DNA of 64,000 bases from the NCBI GenBank assembly GCA_035380045.1, contig DAOSWM010000002.1, forward strand, positions 1-64,000. Reading direction: 5' to 3'. A model generated the notes under the pieces. It ran no database searches, was not told where the DNA came from, and was given only the letters and a program-made list of their open reading frames with translations. Below are positions 24,097-32,628 of the stretch, one piece after another. The stretch comes from DAOSWM01 sp035380045. GTDB taxonomy: Bacteria > Bacteroidota > Bacteroidia > Bacteroidales > Tenuifilaceae. The position numbers and the translations under genes are program-made. Position 1 is the first letter of the stretch. Each line of letters begins with the position of its first letter.

Positions 24097-25335
24097 ATGA
24101 TTCACTTTGATCGTTTTACATTAAACAATGGGTTGCGAGTTCTTGTGCATCAGGATAATTCAACACCTATTGTTACCATGAACCTGCTATACAATGTTGG
24201 TGCAAGGGATGAGGATCCGAATCGCACCGGTTTTGCGCATCTTTTTGAGCATCTAATGTTTGGAGGTTCTGTTAACATTCCTTTATACGACGAACCGCTC
24301 GATAGAGCAGGAGGTGAGAACAACGCTTTTACAACTAACGATATAACCAACTACTACCTTTCCTTGCCAAAGGAAAACATTGAAACTGGATTTTGGTTAG
24401 AGAGTGATAGGATGCTTTCGCTGGCATTCTCGCAGGGAAATTTAGGTGTTCAGAAAAGCGTTGTGGTTGAGGAATTCAACCAGAGCTACCTTAACCAACC
24501 ATACGGCGATGCCTGGCTTCTGCTTAGGCCCTTGGCCTACAAGGTTCACCCATACATGTGGTCAACAATAGGGAAGGAACCGCAGCATATTAAAGACGCA
24601 ACGCTTAACGATGTGAAATCGTTCTTCTTTAGCCACTACGCACCGAACAATGCAATACTCTGCGTATCGGGGAATATTGAGGTTGACGAGGTGAAAAGGT
24701 TGGCTGAAAAATGGTTTGCTCCAATTCCTGAGCGCGAGGTAAAATTAAGAAGTTTGCCCAAGGAGCCCGTTCAAACAGAACCCCGAACCCTTGAGGTTAC
24801 CCGAAACGTTCCGTATGATTCAATTTACATGGCGTTCCATATGTGCAACCGGAATCATCCCGATTATCCGGCTACCGATCTCATAACCGATCTGCTCTCG
24901 AACGGGAAGTCGTCACGGTTATTCCAAAATTTGGTGAAAGAGCGAAAACTATTTAGCGATATTAATGCTTTTATCACAGGCGATGTTGACGATGGTTTGC
25001 TGGTTGTTACCGGTAGGTTGGTTCAGGATATTTCGTTCGAGGAGGCTCAGAATGAAATCTTTGGTGAGCTAAATCGTTTAAAAAACGAAAAAGTTAGCGA
25101 ATACGAGCTGAGTAAAGTTGTGAATAAGTTCGAGTCAACCTTTACATTCGGGCTTACCAGCCCGCTGGAAAAAGCATTCAACTTATGCTACTACGAGATG
25201 TTGGGTGATGCAGGTTGGTTGAATTCAATTGTTGGCCAGTACAGAAACGTAACTATTGATGACATTACAAGAGTTGCTGGCAGCATTTTCACCCCAGATA
25301 ATTGTTCAACATTACTTTATAAAGCCGCCAGGTAG
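24097..25335 (+). CDS. M16 family zinc peptidase, catalytic subunit
   Basis: This 412-residue insulinase-type peptidase carries the inverted zinc motif HLFEH at residues 48-52 (H48, E51, H52). The third ligand Glu is expected in VVVEEFNQSYLNQPYG about 75 residues later. A second M16 domain half follows. There is no signal peptide, so it may be cytosolic or exported by another route; some Bacteroidota M16 proteins are periplasmic. It lies 21 bases before a second M16 gene that lacks the zinc motif, the usual active/inactive heterodimer arrangement as in mitochondrial processing peptidase. Confidence 0.95.
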   Translation: MIHFDRFTLNNGLRVLVHQDNSTPIVTMNLLYNVGARDEDPNRTGFAHLFEHLMFGGSVNIPLYDEPLDRAGGENNAFTTNDITNYYLSLPKENIETGFWLESDRMLSLAFSQGNLGVQKSVVVEEFNQSYLNQPYGDAWLLLRPLAYKVHPYMWSTIGKEPQHIKDATLNDVKSFFFSHYAPNNAILCVSGNIEVDEVKRLAEKWFAPIPEREVKLRSLPKEPVQTEPRTLEVTRNVPYDSIYMAFHMCNRNHPDYPATDLITDLLSNGKSSRLFQNLVKERKLFSDINAFITGDVDDGLLVVTGRLVQDISFEEAQNEIFGELNRLKNEKVSEYELSKVVNKFESTFTFGLTSPLEKAFNLCYYEMLGDAGWLNSIVGQYRNVTIDDITRVAGSIFTPDNCSTLLYKAAR

Positions 25336-25356
25336 CAAATATTAACGATTGTAGTA

Positions 25357-26661
25357 ATGAAAAATGAATTAAACAGAAGTGTTCCTCCTCTGGTGGTTTT
25401 GCCCGAAAACATTAAAGTTCCCCATGCAGCTGAGCAGAAGTTGGATAATGGCATGCCGATTTTCATTGTTAACTCCGGTGAAGACCCAGTTTGTCGCATA
25501 GACGTACTTTTAAATGCAGGTTCACGCTACCAGCAAAATAATCTTGAGGCAACAGCAACCGCATCGTTACTTTCCGAAGGTACAACCCTGAACAATTCTC
25601 AGCAAATTGCTGAGTTTCTAGATTATCACGGTTCTTTCATCGACCTATCGGCCGATAGGGATTGGGGCAAGGTAACGCTTTATTGTCTTGAGAAATATTT
25701 TGAACGCAGCATTGCGATGCTGGCGGAGCTGGTTATGCAGCCCATTTTCCCTGAGAAAGAGCTTAAAATTTGGTCGGAGCGTAGCAAGCAGAAGCTTACC
25801 CTTGAGCTCGATCGGACATCAACCCTTGCCCGTCAGGCTTTCTTTAACCAGTTATATGGAAAAAATCACCCATACGGAAGGTTTGCTACACCCAGCGACT
25901 ACAATCTACTGGAAAGTAACAAGCTGCTCTCTTTTCATAAGAAGCATTTTAGCTTTGCAAATTCAACAATTATCCTTTCCGGATCAGTTGGTGAAATGGA
26001 GTTTGGAATTGTAAATAAATATTTTGGAAAAGAGGAATGGGGAGGCCAAAACGAACCAGTATACGCTCCAATTGCTTTCAACAAGCCAGGTATTGGTTTA
26101 AAATTCGTTGAAAAGAAGGATGCCGTTCAATCGGCCATTAGAATAGGCTGCCGACTTATCAAGCGGAATCATCCTGAATATCCCATTATGTTGATTGTAA
26201 ATACAATTCTGGGAGGTTACTTTGGGTCAAGGCTAATGAAAAACATTCGCGAAGAGAAAGGTTATACCTACGGTATAAACTCACACATTGTAACTCTTCG
26301 CGACGATGGCTTCTTTGTTATTGGAACCGAGGTTGGAAGCCAGTTTACTCAGCTTGCAATAAAAGAAATCCGAAATGAAATTGAACGATTAAGACATGAA
26401 CCAGTGGGAGAGAGCGAGTTGCAGCAAGTTAAAAGCTACATGTGGGGAGAAGCATTGAGAAGTTTTAATGGCCCGTTTGCCATTGCCGACAATGTTATTT
26501 CACTGCTGAACTTCAATAACCTCGACTATGGGTTCTACGACCAGCTTTTTAAGACAATCAAGGAGGCTAAATCTGAGAACATTATGAATGCCGCCCGGAA
26601 GTGGCTAAATGTTGATGAGATGGTGTGTTGCGTTGCTGGTTCGGTAAATCCGGAAGCTTAA
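25357..26661 (+). CDS. M16 family peptidase-like subunit without zinc motif
   Basis: The 434-residue product has the same two-domain M16 fold but no HxxEH: the corresponding stretch reads NNLEATATASLLSEGTTLNN. The second half keeps the family's substrate-contact features (SRLMKNIREEKGYTYGINSH). In M16 heterodimers such a subunit supplies the Arg/Tyr-containing substrate-binding half. It is co-transcribed with the active subunit, so the pair is likely a heterodimer that degrades or processes peptides. Full length and no frameshift. Confidence 0.93.
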   Translation: MKNELNRSVPPLVVLPENIKVPHAAEQKLDNGMPIFIVNSGEDPVCRIDVLLNAGSRYQQNNLEATATASLLSEGTTLNNSQQIAEFLDYHGSFIDLSADRDWGKVTLYCLEKYFERSIAMLAELVMQPIFPEKELKIWSERSKQKLTLELDRTSTLARQAFFNQLYGKNHPYGRFATPSDYNLLESNKLLSFHKKHFSFANSTIILSGSVGEMEFGIVNKYFGKEEWGGQNEPVYAPIAFNKPGIGLKFVEKKDAVQSAIRIGCRLIKRNHPEYPIMLIVNTILGGYFGSRLMKNIREEKGYTYGINSHIVTLRDDGFFVIGTEVGSQFTQLAIKEIRNEIERLRHEPVGESELQQVKSYMWGEALRSFNGPFAIADNVISLLNFNNLDYGFYDQLFKTIKEAKSENIMNAARKWLNVDEMVCCVAGSVNPEA

Positions 26662-26708
26662 TACCAAACTAATTACTAAATGGTTGAAAGCCATTGGGGG
26701 TGGATTAT

Positions 26709-26741
26709 TTTGTAAAAACAAAAAACTATTTCATATCTTTA
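26709..26741 (+). promoter_or_regulatory. Possible promoter of the T9SS cargo gene
   Basis: TTTG (26709-26712), 21 bases, then TATCTTTA (26734-26741), one mismatch from TAnnTTTG. It ends 42 bases before the ATG. Confidence 0.4.
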
Positions 26742-26783
26742 GTGCACTTTTTTAACTTTTACGTACGATTCTTATTTCGTTAG

Positions 26784-28346
26784 ATGAAGAGGGTTATCTT
26801 CGCAATATTCTTTCTTTTTACTTGCTTTGCTTGCTACTCACAATCGGGCGATGAGCCCAAACCTTTACCCCCAACCTTCGATAGGTTAACCCTCGAACCC
26901 GGTTCAGGGATTCCTACCCTTTTTTGGACTCCTCCTGACTACAACCCCTTACATCCAGATCCAACAGGATACATAATTTACAAGCGTACAGTAGACAATT
27001 TGGGAAACGTGAAGAACGAACCTATAGACACCGTTCCCCCAACTCAGCTTCGCTTCACTGATTATCAGAGTTCGGGCTTGTATCAACAAATAAAATTCAC
27101 CATTGCATCAAACGGACCAACTGAGCCTAGCCAGTTAACTGCACACCACTCATCAATACTGCTTTCAGCTGTGTACGATTCGTGCTCAAACGAAGTGGAC
27201 TTGAACTGGTTGCACTATGGGGGCTGGGGGAATCGGATTGAGGAGTATAAAATTTTTTTTGGCGAAGCCAGGGATTGGGAAAGTTTGCCAGAGGTAGGCT
27301 CTGTGGAAGGGAATAAAACAACATTCAGCCAGCCTGTTGAACCCAACCGGGAGTACATGATGTACGTGATGGCTAAGAAAACCGACAGCGAATTTATATC
27401 GCGTTCAAATATTTATATCATTTATTCAAAGATTGCCGAGTGGCCAGAGTTTGTGTCCATCGATTCTGTTTTTTCTGACAATAACCAAATTGACATTCGC
27501 TTTACAATTGATGAACAAACTGAGCTTCGAAACTTTGCGCTTTACAGGTGGAGTGTTCCAATTGAAAACAGTACAGCGCTTTTTACAAAAAAGAAACTGT
27601 TTGAATTTTCTAGCCCTGCCACAAGTTCGTATATCGATACTGCCGATATGTGGGATGCACGCTCAAAACCTTTCTACTACAGGTTAATTTCCTACGATGG
27701 GTGTATGAGGGAAGCAACACTTTCAAATCCAGTTAATTCGGTTCCTCTTCGGGTTGTAACCCAGAACTTAAACAACACATTAACATGGAACGGAATGCTC
27801 TACAGCAAGGAGAAGCCAGTACGTTATAGAGCTTACCGTTTGGTGTACGGAGACCAACAGCTCCCTGTAGAACTCGCATTCGAAACAGAGAGTGAGGGAG
27901 ATACAATTTATGTTGATGATGTTTCTGCCTACGAAGGACAGGGTCTTACCAACAAATTCTGCTACTACGTTGAAGCAGAAGAGTTAGATGAGAGTGGCGT
28001 CGGTCTTGTCTTTGCCAGAACTCGCCTGGTTTGTACGGAGGTAACCCCCGAAATAGTTATGCCCAATGCAATCGACCCTTTAAGCACTCAGGTTGGAGCC
28101 TCCGGTGGAAATCCACGAAACTATTTTGCCCCAACCATCTCTTTTGTATCTGACTACAAACTAACTATATACAATCGCTGGGGAGGAATTTTATTTGTAG
28201 GGAATAATGAAGGATGGAATGGGTACGACACCAATGGTGAACCCGCCAAGGAGGGTTCGTACATTTACCGTTTGGAAGTTCATCTCGAAAATAGAAGGAT
28301 AATAGTAAAAACTGGTTACCTAACTGTGATTTATGCTCCCCAGTAG
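26784..28346 (+). CDS. Secreted protein with T9SS type B (CHU_C) sorting domain
   Basis: The product has 520 residues with a signal peptide (about 1-20, ending CYSQ). Most of the protein is made of fibronectin-III-like beta domains (for example EVDLNWLHYGGWGNRIEEYK; RYRAYRLVYGDQQLP). The last ~85 residues are a gliding-motility-associated C-terminal domain: VMPNAIDPLS, YKLTIYNRWGGILFVGNNEG, GWNGYDTNG and KEGSYIYRLEVHLENRR. This domain directs export through the type IX secretion system by the type B route, so the organism must carry that system. It probably is surface-bound or released. No enzymatic domain is visible. Confidence 0.9.
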   Translation: MKRVIFAIFFLFTCFACYSQSGDEPKPLPPTFDRLTLEPGSGIPTLFWTPPDYNPLHPDPTGYIIYKRTVDNLGNVKNEPIDTVPPTQLRFTDYQSSGLYQQIKFTIASNGPTEPSQLTAHHSSILLSAVYDSCSNEVDLNWLHYGGWGNRIEEYKIFFGEARDWESLPEVGSVEGNKTTFSQPVEPNREYMMYVMAKKTDSEFISRSNIYIIYSKIAEWPEFVSIDSVFSDNNQIDIRFTIDEQTELRNFALYRWSVPIENSTALFTKKKLFEFSSPATSSYIDTADMWDARSKPFYYRLISYDGCMREATLSNPVNSVPLRVVTQNLNNTLTWNGMLYSKEKPVRYRAYRLVYGDQQLPVELAFETESEGDTIYVDDVSAYEGQGLTNKFCYYVEAEELDESGVGLVFARTRLVCTEVTPEIVMPNAIDPLSTQVGASGGNPRNYFAPTISFVSDYKLTIYNRWGGILFVGNNEGWNGYDTNGEPAKEGSYIYRLEVHLENRRIIVKTGYLTVIYAPQ

Positions 28347-28451
28347 TATTCTTCCCTTCTTCCTCAATATTTTACCCTCTATCAAATTACCTAAAAAAAA
28401 CTCAATAATTATAGCAGTTTAGCATTGTTTATTGCTACTTTTATTACGTAA

Positions 28452-28459
28452 TAAATTTG
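28452..28459 (+). promoter_or_regulatory. -7 element TAAATTTG of rel
   Basis: TAAATTTG is an exact TAnnTTTG match 24 bases upstream of the rel ATG. A TTG lies 17 bases further upstream, slightly closer than usual. Confidence 0.5.
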
Positions 28460-28482
28460 CAGAAATTTTATTGTAAGAAGCA

Positions 28483-30750
28483 ATGAGTTTACAAACCGAC
28501 GAGGAAAAGAAAATAATTGAAGTTAGTTTCAGCAACTTGCTGAAGGATTGCCCACGTTGTAAAAACGAGGAGGACTTGAAACTCGTAAAAAAAGCGTTCA
28601 ACCTAGCCAACGAGGCACATAAAGGCGTGAAACGAAAGTCGGGAGAACCCTATATTCTCCACCCAATAGAAGTGGCTCGTATCGTTTCATTCGAAATTGG
28701 CTTGGGAGCCAAAGCCATTGCCTGTGCTCTAATGCACGATGTGGTTGAGGATACCGATTATACAATTGAGGATATCGAGCGCATTTTTGGGCACAAAATA
28801 GCCTCAATAATCGATGGGTTAACAAAAATTGCTGAAGTTTTCGACACGAATTCTTCCCTCCAGGCCGAGAACTTCAGGAAGATGCTTCTTACCATAACCG
28901 ACGATATTCGGGTCATCCTTATTAAGTTAGCCGACAGGCTTCATAATATGAGAACCCTTGACTCGTTATCGCCAACTAAGCAAATGAAAATTGCCGGAGA
29001 AACCATTTACCTTTATGCTCCTCTCGCCCACAGGCTAGGGCTTTATACTATTAAGACCGAGTTGGAGGATTTGAGTTTAAAGTATAGGTATCCAAAGGTT
29101 TACGATGAAATAAAAAGTAAGGTTGAAGGGTCAGAAAAACGTAGAATGCAGCTTATTAACTCGTTTTCATTACCAATAATTCAAAAGCTCGAGGAGAACG
29201 AGATAGAGTTTGATATCGATGGCCGACCCAAATCAATTTATTCTATCTGGAAAAAAATTCAAACCAAGAATGTAGCCTTTGAAGATATATATGACTTGTT
29301 AGCTATAAGGGTAATCTTTAAACCAGTACCTAATATACCTGAGAAAACACAATGTTGGCATATTTACTCTCTAATAACTGATATTTATAAGCCAAAACCC
29401 GATAGGATTCGCGACTGGGTTAGTACTCCGAAAGCAAACGGTTACGAGGCACTGCACTGCACCGTAATGGGATCCAATGGCCAGTGGGTTGAAGTCCAGA
29501 TTCGTACAACACGTATGAATGAAATCGCAGAGCGAGGTTTTGCTTCACACTGGAAATACAAGGATTTGGATACTCAGGCCCAGGAGAGTGAACTCGATAA
29601 ATGGATTAAAAGGGTTAGGGAGATGCTTGAGAATCCTCAGGAGAATGCTTTGGAATTCCTGGATGAATTTAAACTTAACCTATTCTCAGCCGAAATAGTA
29701 GTTTTCACTCCAAAGGGTGAAACAAAAACTCTTCCCAAGGGTTCAACCGCTCTTGATTTTGCCTATGAAATTCATTCAGAAATTGGGCATAAAGCCATAG
29801 GCGCAAAAGTGAACCACAAACTTGTCCCCCTAAGTTACCAGATAAATAGTGGCGATCAGGTTGAGATAATTACTGCTGGAACCCAGAAACCCTCGTGGGA
29901 GTCATTAAGCTATGTAATTACAGCAAAAGCTAGAACTGCAATAAAATCGGCATTTAAGGCAGAAACCAAGAATAGGATTGAGAAGGGGAAGCAAATTCTT
30001 GAGTCGAAGTTAAGCTCTATGGGAATTCAGCCTTCATCAAGGGTGTTCAAAAAGATTCTTCCTGCCTACGATGTTGTGAGTAAAGATGAACTTTACAGTA
30101 AAATTGGTTCTGGTCTCATCTCTTTGGATGACCTTAAGAAAGTCCTTAAAAAGAACACCAAGAGTAAATGGATTCGTTACTGGGAAATCCAGCTGTCCAA
30201 GTCTGTCTCGCGAAGAAAAAAGAAAGAGCATGCAAATCATGAGGAATTTGAAAATCAGGATAAAACCGAGAAGAAGAATGGCAAGGCGCCGTACATTCTT
30301 CGTGAGATTGCCGACGATGAATCAACAACCTACATGGTGGCACGATGCTGCAACCCCATACCTGGAGACGATGTAATTGGATACGTTACTCCTGAGGATA
30401 ATGTTGTTATTCATAAAGTTACCTGTGCTGAAGCCATCCGGCTCATGTCGCGCCATGGCGACAAAATAGTTGCCGCCAAATGGACTACCCACAAGGTGCT
30501 CTCGTTCCTTACTCGAATTGAACTTCAGGGCATGGATCGTATCGGGATTCTGAGCGACCTTACAAAAGTTATCTCCGATGAGCTAAGAGTTAATATTCGA
30601 AAACTGGTAATTGATGCTCACGATGGGATATTTGAAGGCTCAATTGATTTATACGTTCACGACGTTTCTGACCTGAATAACCTTATTGGTAATATCATGA
30701 AAATCAAAGGAATGGATTTAGTGCGGAGAACGGAAAAAATCGACAACTAA
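28483..30750 (+). CDS. rel: Bifunctional (p)ppGpp synthetase/hydrolase (Rel/SpoT)
   Basis: This 755-residue long RelA/SpoT homologue makes and degrades the stringent-response alarmone. The HD hydrolase domain is complete (HPIEVARIV; ALMHDVVEDTDY at about 85-96 holds the HD and ED residues). The synthetase domain has DGRPKSIYSIWKK, EDIYDLLAIRVIF and VSTPKANGYEALHCTV (about 306-322). TGS (VVFTPKGETKTLPKGSTALD, about 406) and a zinc-finger/helical region follow (MVARCCNPIPGDDVIGY), then a C-terminal ACT domain (about 675-750). Since both catalytic sites look intact it should be bifunctional. It is followed after 89 bases by a Fur-family gene on the same strand. Confidence 0.97.
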   Translation: MSLQTDEEKKIIEVSFSNLLKDCPRCKNEEDLKLVKKAFNLANEAHKGVKRKSGEPYILHPIEVARIVSFEIGLGAKAIACALMHDVVEDTDYTIEDIERIFGHKIASIIDGLTKIAEVFDTNSSLQAENFRKMLLTITDDIRVILIKLADRLHNMRTLDSLSPTKQMKIAGETIYLYAPLAHRLGLYTIKTELEDLSLKYRYPKVYDEIKSKVEGSEKRRMQLINSFSLPIIQKLEENEIEFDIDGRPKSIYSIWKKIQTKNVAFEDIYDLLAIRVIFKPVPNIPEKTQCWHIYSLITDIYKPKPDRIRDWVSTPKANGYEALHCTVMGSNGQWVEVQIRTTRMNEIAERGFASHWKYKDLDTQAQESELDKWIKRVREMLENPQENALEFLDEFKLNLFSAEIVVFTPKGETKTLPKGSTALDFAYEIHSEIGHKAIGAKVNHKLVPLSYQINSGDQVEIITAGTQKPSWESLSYVITAKARTAIKSAFKAETKNRIEKGKQILESKLSSMGIQPSSRVFKKILPAYDVVSKDELYSKIGSGLISLDDLKKVLKKNTKSKWIRYWEIQLSKSVSRRKKKEHANHEEFENQDKTEKKNGKAPYILREIADDESTTYMVARCCNPIPGDDVIGYVTPEDNVVIHKVTCAEAIRLMSRHGDKIVAAKWTTHKVLSFLTRIELQGMDRIGILSDLTKVISDELRVNIRKLVIDAHDGIFEGSIDLYVHDVSDLNNLIGNIMKIKGMDLVRRTEKIDN

Positions 30751-30839
30751 ACTTTTTACCATAGTTTTATGTTTAGAAGTTGACAGGTAAAATATTTTTG
30801 CTTATTTTTATCTGTTCTAAATTTAAACTACATTCATTT

Positions 30840-31289
30840 ATGGGCTGTGGTGCAACTATAGAAACGGTAAAAAAAATTTTTATCGAGTACCTCGAAAAAA
30901 GAGGACACAGAAAAACTCCTGAACGTTTCGCAATTCTTGAGGAGATATACTCCCGCGAGGGTCACTTCGACATTGAAACCCTCTATATTTACATGAAGAA
31001 CAAGAACTACCGGGTTAGCAGAGCAACGCTTTACAATACCATTGAGCTGCTGCTTGAGTGTAACCTAGTGGTGAAGCACCAGTTTGGAAAAAATATTGCT
31101 CAGTTCGAGAAAGCATTTGAGTGCAAGCAGCACGATCATTTAATTTGTACAAACTGCGGAAAAGTAACAGAATTTTGCGACCCTCGAATTCAGGAGATTA
31201 AGAACACTGCCTCAAAATCGATGAATTTTAAAATTGCATACCACTCACTTTACATTTACGGAATATGTGAGGAATGCCAAAAGGGCTAG
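30840..31289 (+). CDS. Fur family metal-responsive repressor
   Basis: I use the ATG at 30840 (149 residues). An in-frame TTG 60 bases earlier would add a hydrophobic stretch not expected in this family. The winged-helix DNA-binding domain reads KTPERFAILEEIYSREGHFD and RVSRATLYNTIELLLECNLV. The dimerisation part has HDHLICTNCGKVTEFCD and CEECQ, giving two CxxC pairs for a structural zinc, plus His residues for the sensing site. Members include Fur, Zur, PerR and Mur; which metal or peroxide is sensed cannot be read here. No iron-uptake gene adjoins it. Confidence 0.92.
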   Translation: MGCGATIETVKKIFIEYLEKRGHRKTPERFAILEEIYSREGHFDIETLYIYMKNKNYRVSRATLYNTIELLLECNLVVKHQFGKNIAQFEKAFECKQHDHLICTNCGKVTEFCDPRIQEIKNTASKSMNFKIAYHSLYIYGICEECQKG

Positions 31290-31330
31290 AAAACATAGCC
31301 CCTAGCCCCTCACATTTATTAGGTTCCTTT

Positions 31331-31933
31331 CTACTTCTTAACTTTTATTGAGCAACCAATGGCCTTGGTTTCGGTTACTTTTGGTTTTTCACCAGCCAGT
31401 AAGGCATCAACGGCATTCTCTAAATACTTCTCCTTTACAGCCGATGCATCCTTGTAGTTATCGTCAATGGTTCCAATGTATTCAACAATTAAATCATTGT
31501 TATTTTTGTTTAGAAGAAAAACATGCGGAGTTCGTGTTGCACCATAAATCGGGTAAACCTTTTGATCCTCATCGAACAGGTACTTGAATGGAAAATTCTT
31601 TTCCTTGGCGCGTTCCTTCATCTTTTCGAAGCTGTCCTCGGGTTGAACTTTCGGGTCGTTTGAGTTGATTGCCACAACCGGAAATCCCTTGGAAGCGTAC
31701 TTGTTGTGCAACTCAACCATTCTGTTCTCGTATGCTTTTACGTACGGGCAGTGATTGCAGGAGAAAATTACAATAAACCCGTTGGCATCGGTGTAATCGG
31801 CGAGCGAAACCATTTTTTCGTCAACGTTTTTAAGGCTAAAGTCAGTGGCCTTGTCGCCAATTTTGTAACCCTGAGCCAGGGTTGATGTTATTGCTAATCC
31901 CACCATTAGTAGCAGTAATGAAACTTTTTTCAT
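31331..31933 (-). CDS. Exported thioredoxin-fold protein, redoxin type
   Basis: The 200-residue product has a signal peptide (about 1-20, ending STLAQ). The fold is peroxiredoxin/TlpA-like: GDKATDFSLKNVDEKMVSLA, then FIVIFSCNHCPYVKAYENRM with a CxxC (CNHC), FPVVAINSNDP, VYPIYGATRTPHVFLLNKNN with the cis-proline, and IGTIDDNYKD. The family usually appears as 'thioredoxin family protein' in Bacteroidota. It probably acts as a periplasmic disulfide reductant or peroxidase. The next gene (31946-32461) is another thioredoxin-fold lipoprotein 12 bases upstream, so the two are co-transcribed. Confidence 0.9.
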   Translation of the reverse strand: MKKVSLLLLMVGLAITSTLAQGYKIGDKATDFSLKNVDEKMVSLADYTDANGFIVIFSCNHCPYVKAYENRMVELHNKYASKGFPVVAINSNDPKVQPEDSFEKMKERAKEKNFPFKYLFDEDQKVYPIYGATRTPHVFLLNKNNNDLIVEYIGTIDDNYKDASAVKEKYLENAVDALLAGEKPKVTETKAIGCSIKVKK

Positions 31934-31945
31934 AGCTTTTCTGTT

Positions 31946-32461
31946 TTAGTTTAAATTAATTGTATTCAAGGCATTCACAAGTTCATCGTAGGTGAACTCT
32001 TGCTCATAGAAATCTCTTTTGCTTTTATTGTAAACAAGCGTAGCCGGTATGGAGCCCGACCAGCTTGGGTTAACCTCGTTAATCCAGTAGTTCGCATTGG
32101 GATCATCGAGCATAATTACCTGCGACTTAATATTTCTTTCTTTTACAAAAGGGATTAACCTGCTTTCGTACTGATTTGGAAAATCAAGATTTACCAGAAT
32201 AACTTTAACCTTCGAACTTTTATACTCTTCATTTAACTTTTCAAAATATGGAATTTCCTTCACACATGGAGCGCACCAGGTTGCCCAGAAGTTTACTACG
32301 TAGGTTGTATCGTTTTTCTGGTTTAAAAGTGGTTCTAGCTGGGCAAAATCCATAATAGGAATGCTCGCTTGTTCGTTTGTTTTCTTTTCTTCATTGCATG
32401 AAGTGAGAAGTACTATTGAAACAGCTAATACAAAAATTATTTTGAAATTGGCAAATTTCAT
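31946..32461 (-). CDS. TlpA-like thioredoxin lipoprotein
   Basis: This 171-residue lipoprotein has the signal MKFANFKIIFVLAVSIVLLT ending in S-Cys at about residue 22. The thioredoxin domain has VVNFWATWCAPCVKEIPYFE (CAPC active site), VKVILVNLDFPNQYE and WSGSIPATLVYNKSKRDFYE with the cis-proline. TlpA/ResA proteins keep periplasmic thiols reduced, for example for cytochrome c maturation, but no such genes are in view. First gene of a two-gene operon. Confidence 0.93.
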   Translation of the reverse strand: MKFANFKIIFVLAVSIVLLTSCNEEKKTNEQASIPIMDFAQLEPLLNQKNDTTYVVNFWATWCAPCVKEIPYFEKLNEEYKSSKVKVILVNLDFPNQYESRLIPFVKERNIKSQVIMLDDPNANYWINEVNPSWSGSIPATLVYNKSKRDFYEQEFTYDELVNALNTINLN

Positions 32462-32544
32462 GTTGTTAGTTTAAGTGTTAAACAAATTCAACTGGTTATA
32501 TAACAAAAATTGTAATGTATTGTTTAATTAGCATTTAAATACAT

Positions 32545-32552
32545 TATATTTG
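32545..32552 (+). promoter_or_regulatory. -7 element TATATTTG of the oligopeptidase gene
   Basis: TATATTTG matches TAnnTTTG exactly, 77 bases before the ATG. A TTG lies about 22 bases upstream (32520-32522). Confidence 0.5.
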
Positions 32553-32628
32553 AATTTGATTTTAACACAGTAAACCAATTCTCTTCCGAAAAATCAAATA
32601 AATAAATCATTCATAAAACTACTGAACC

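Noticed and set aside
31283..31301. Small hairpin GGGCTA/TAGCCC at the end of the Fur-family gene
   Set aside because: Only six base pairs, overlapping the stop codon, with no T run on either strand; too weak to call a terminator.
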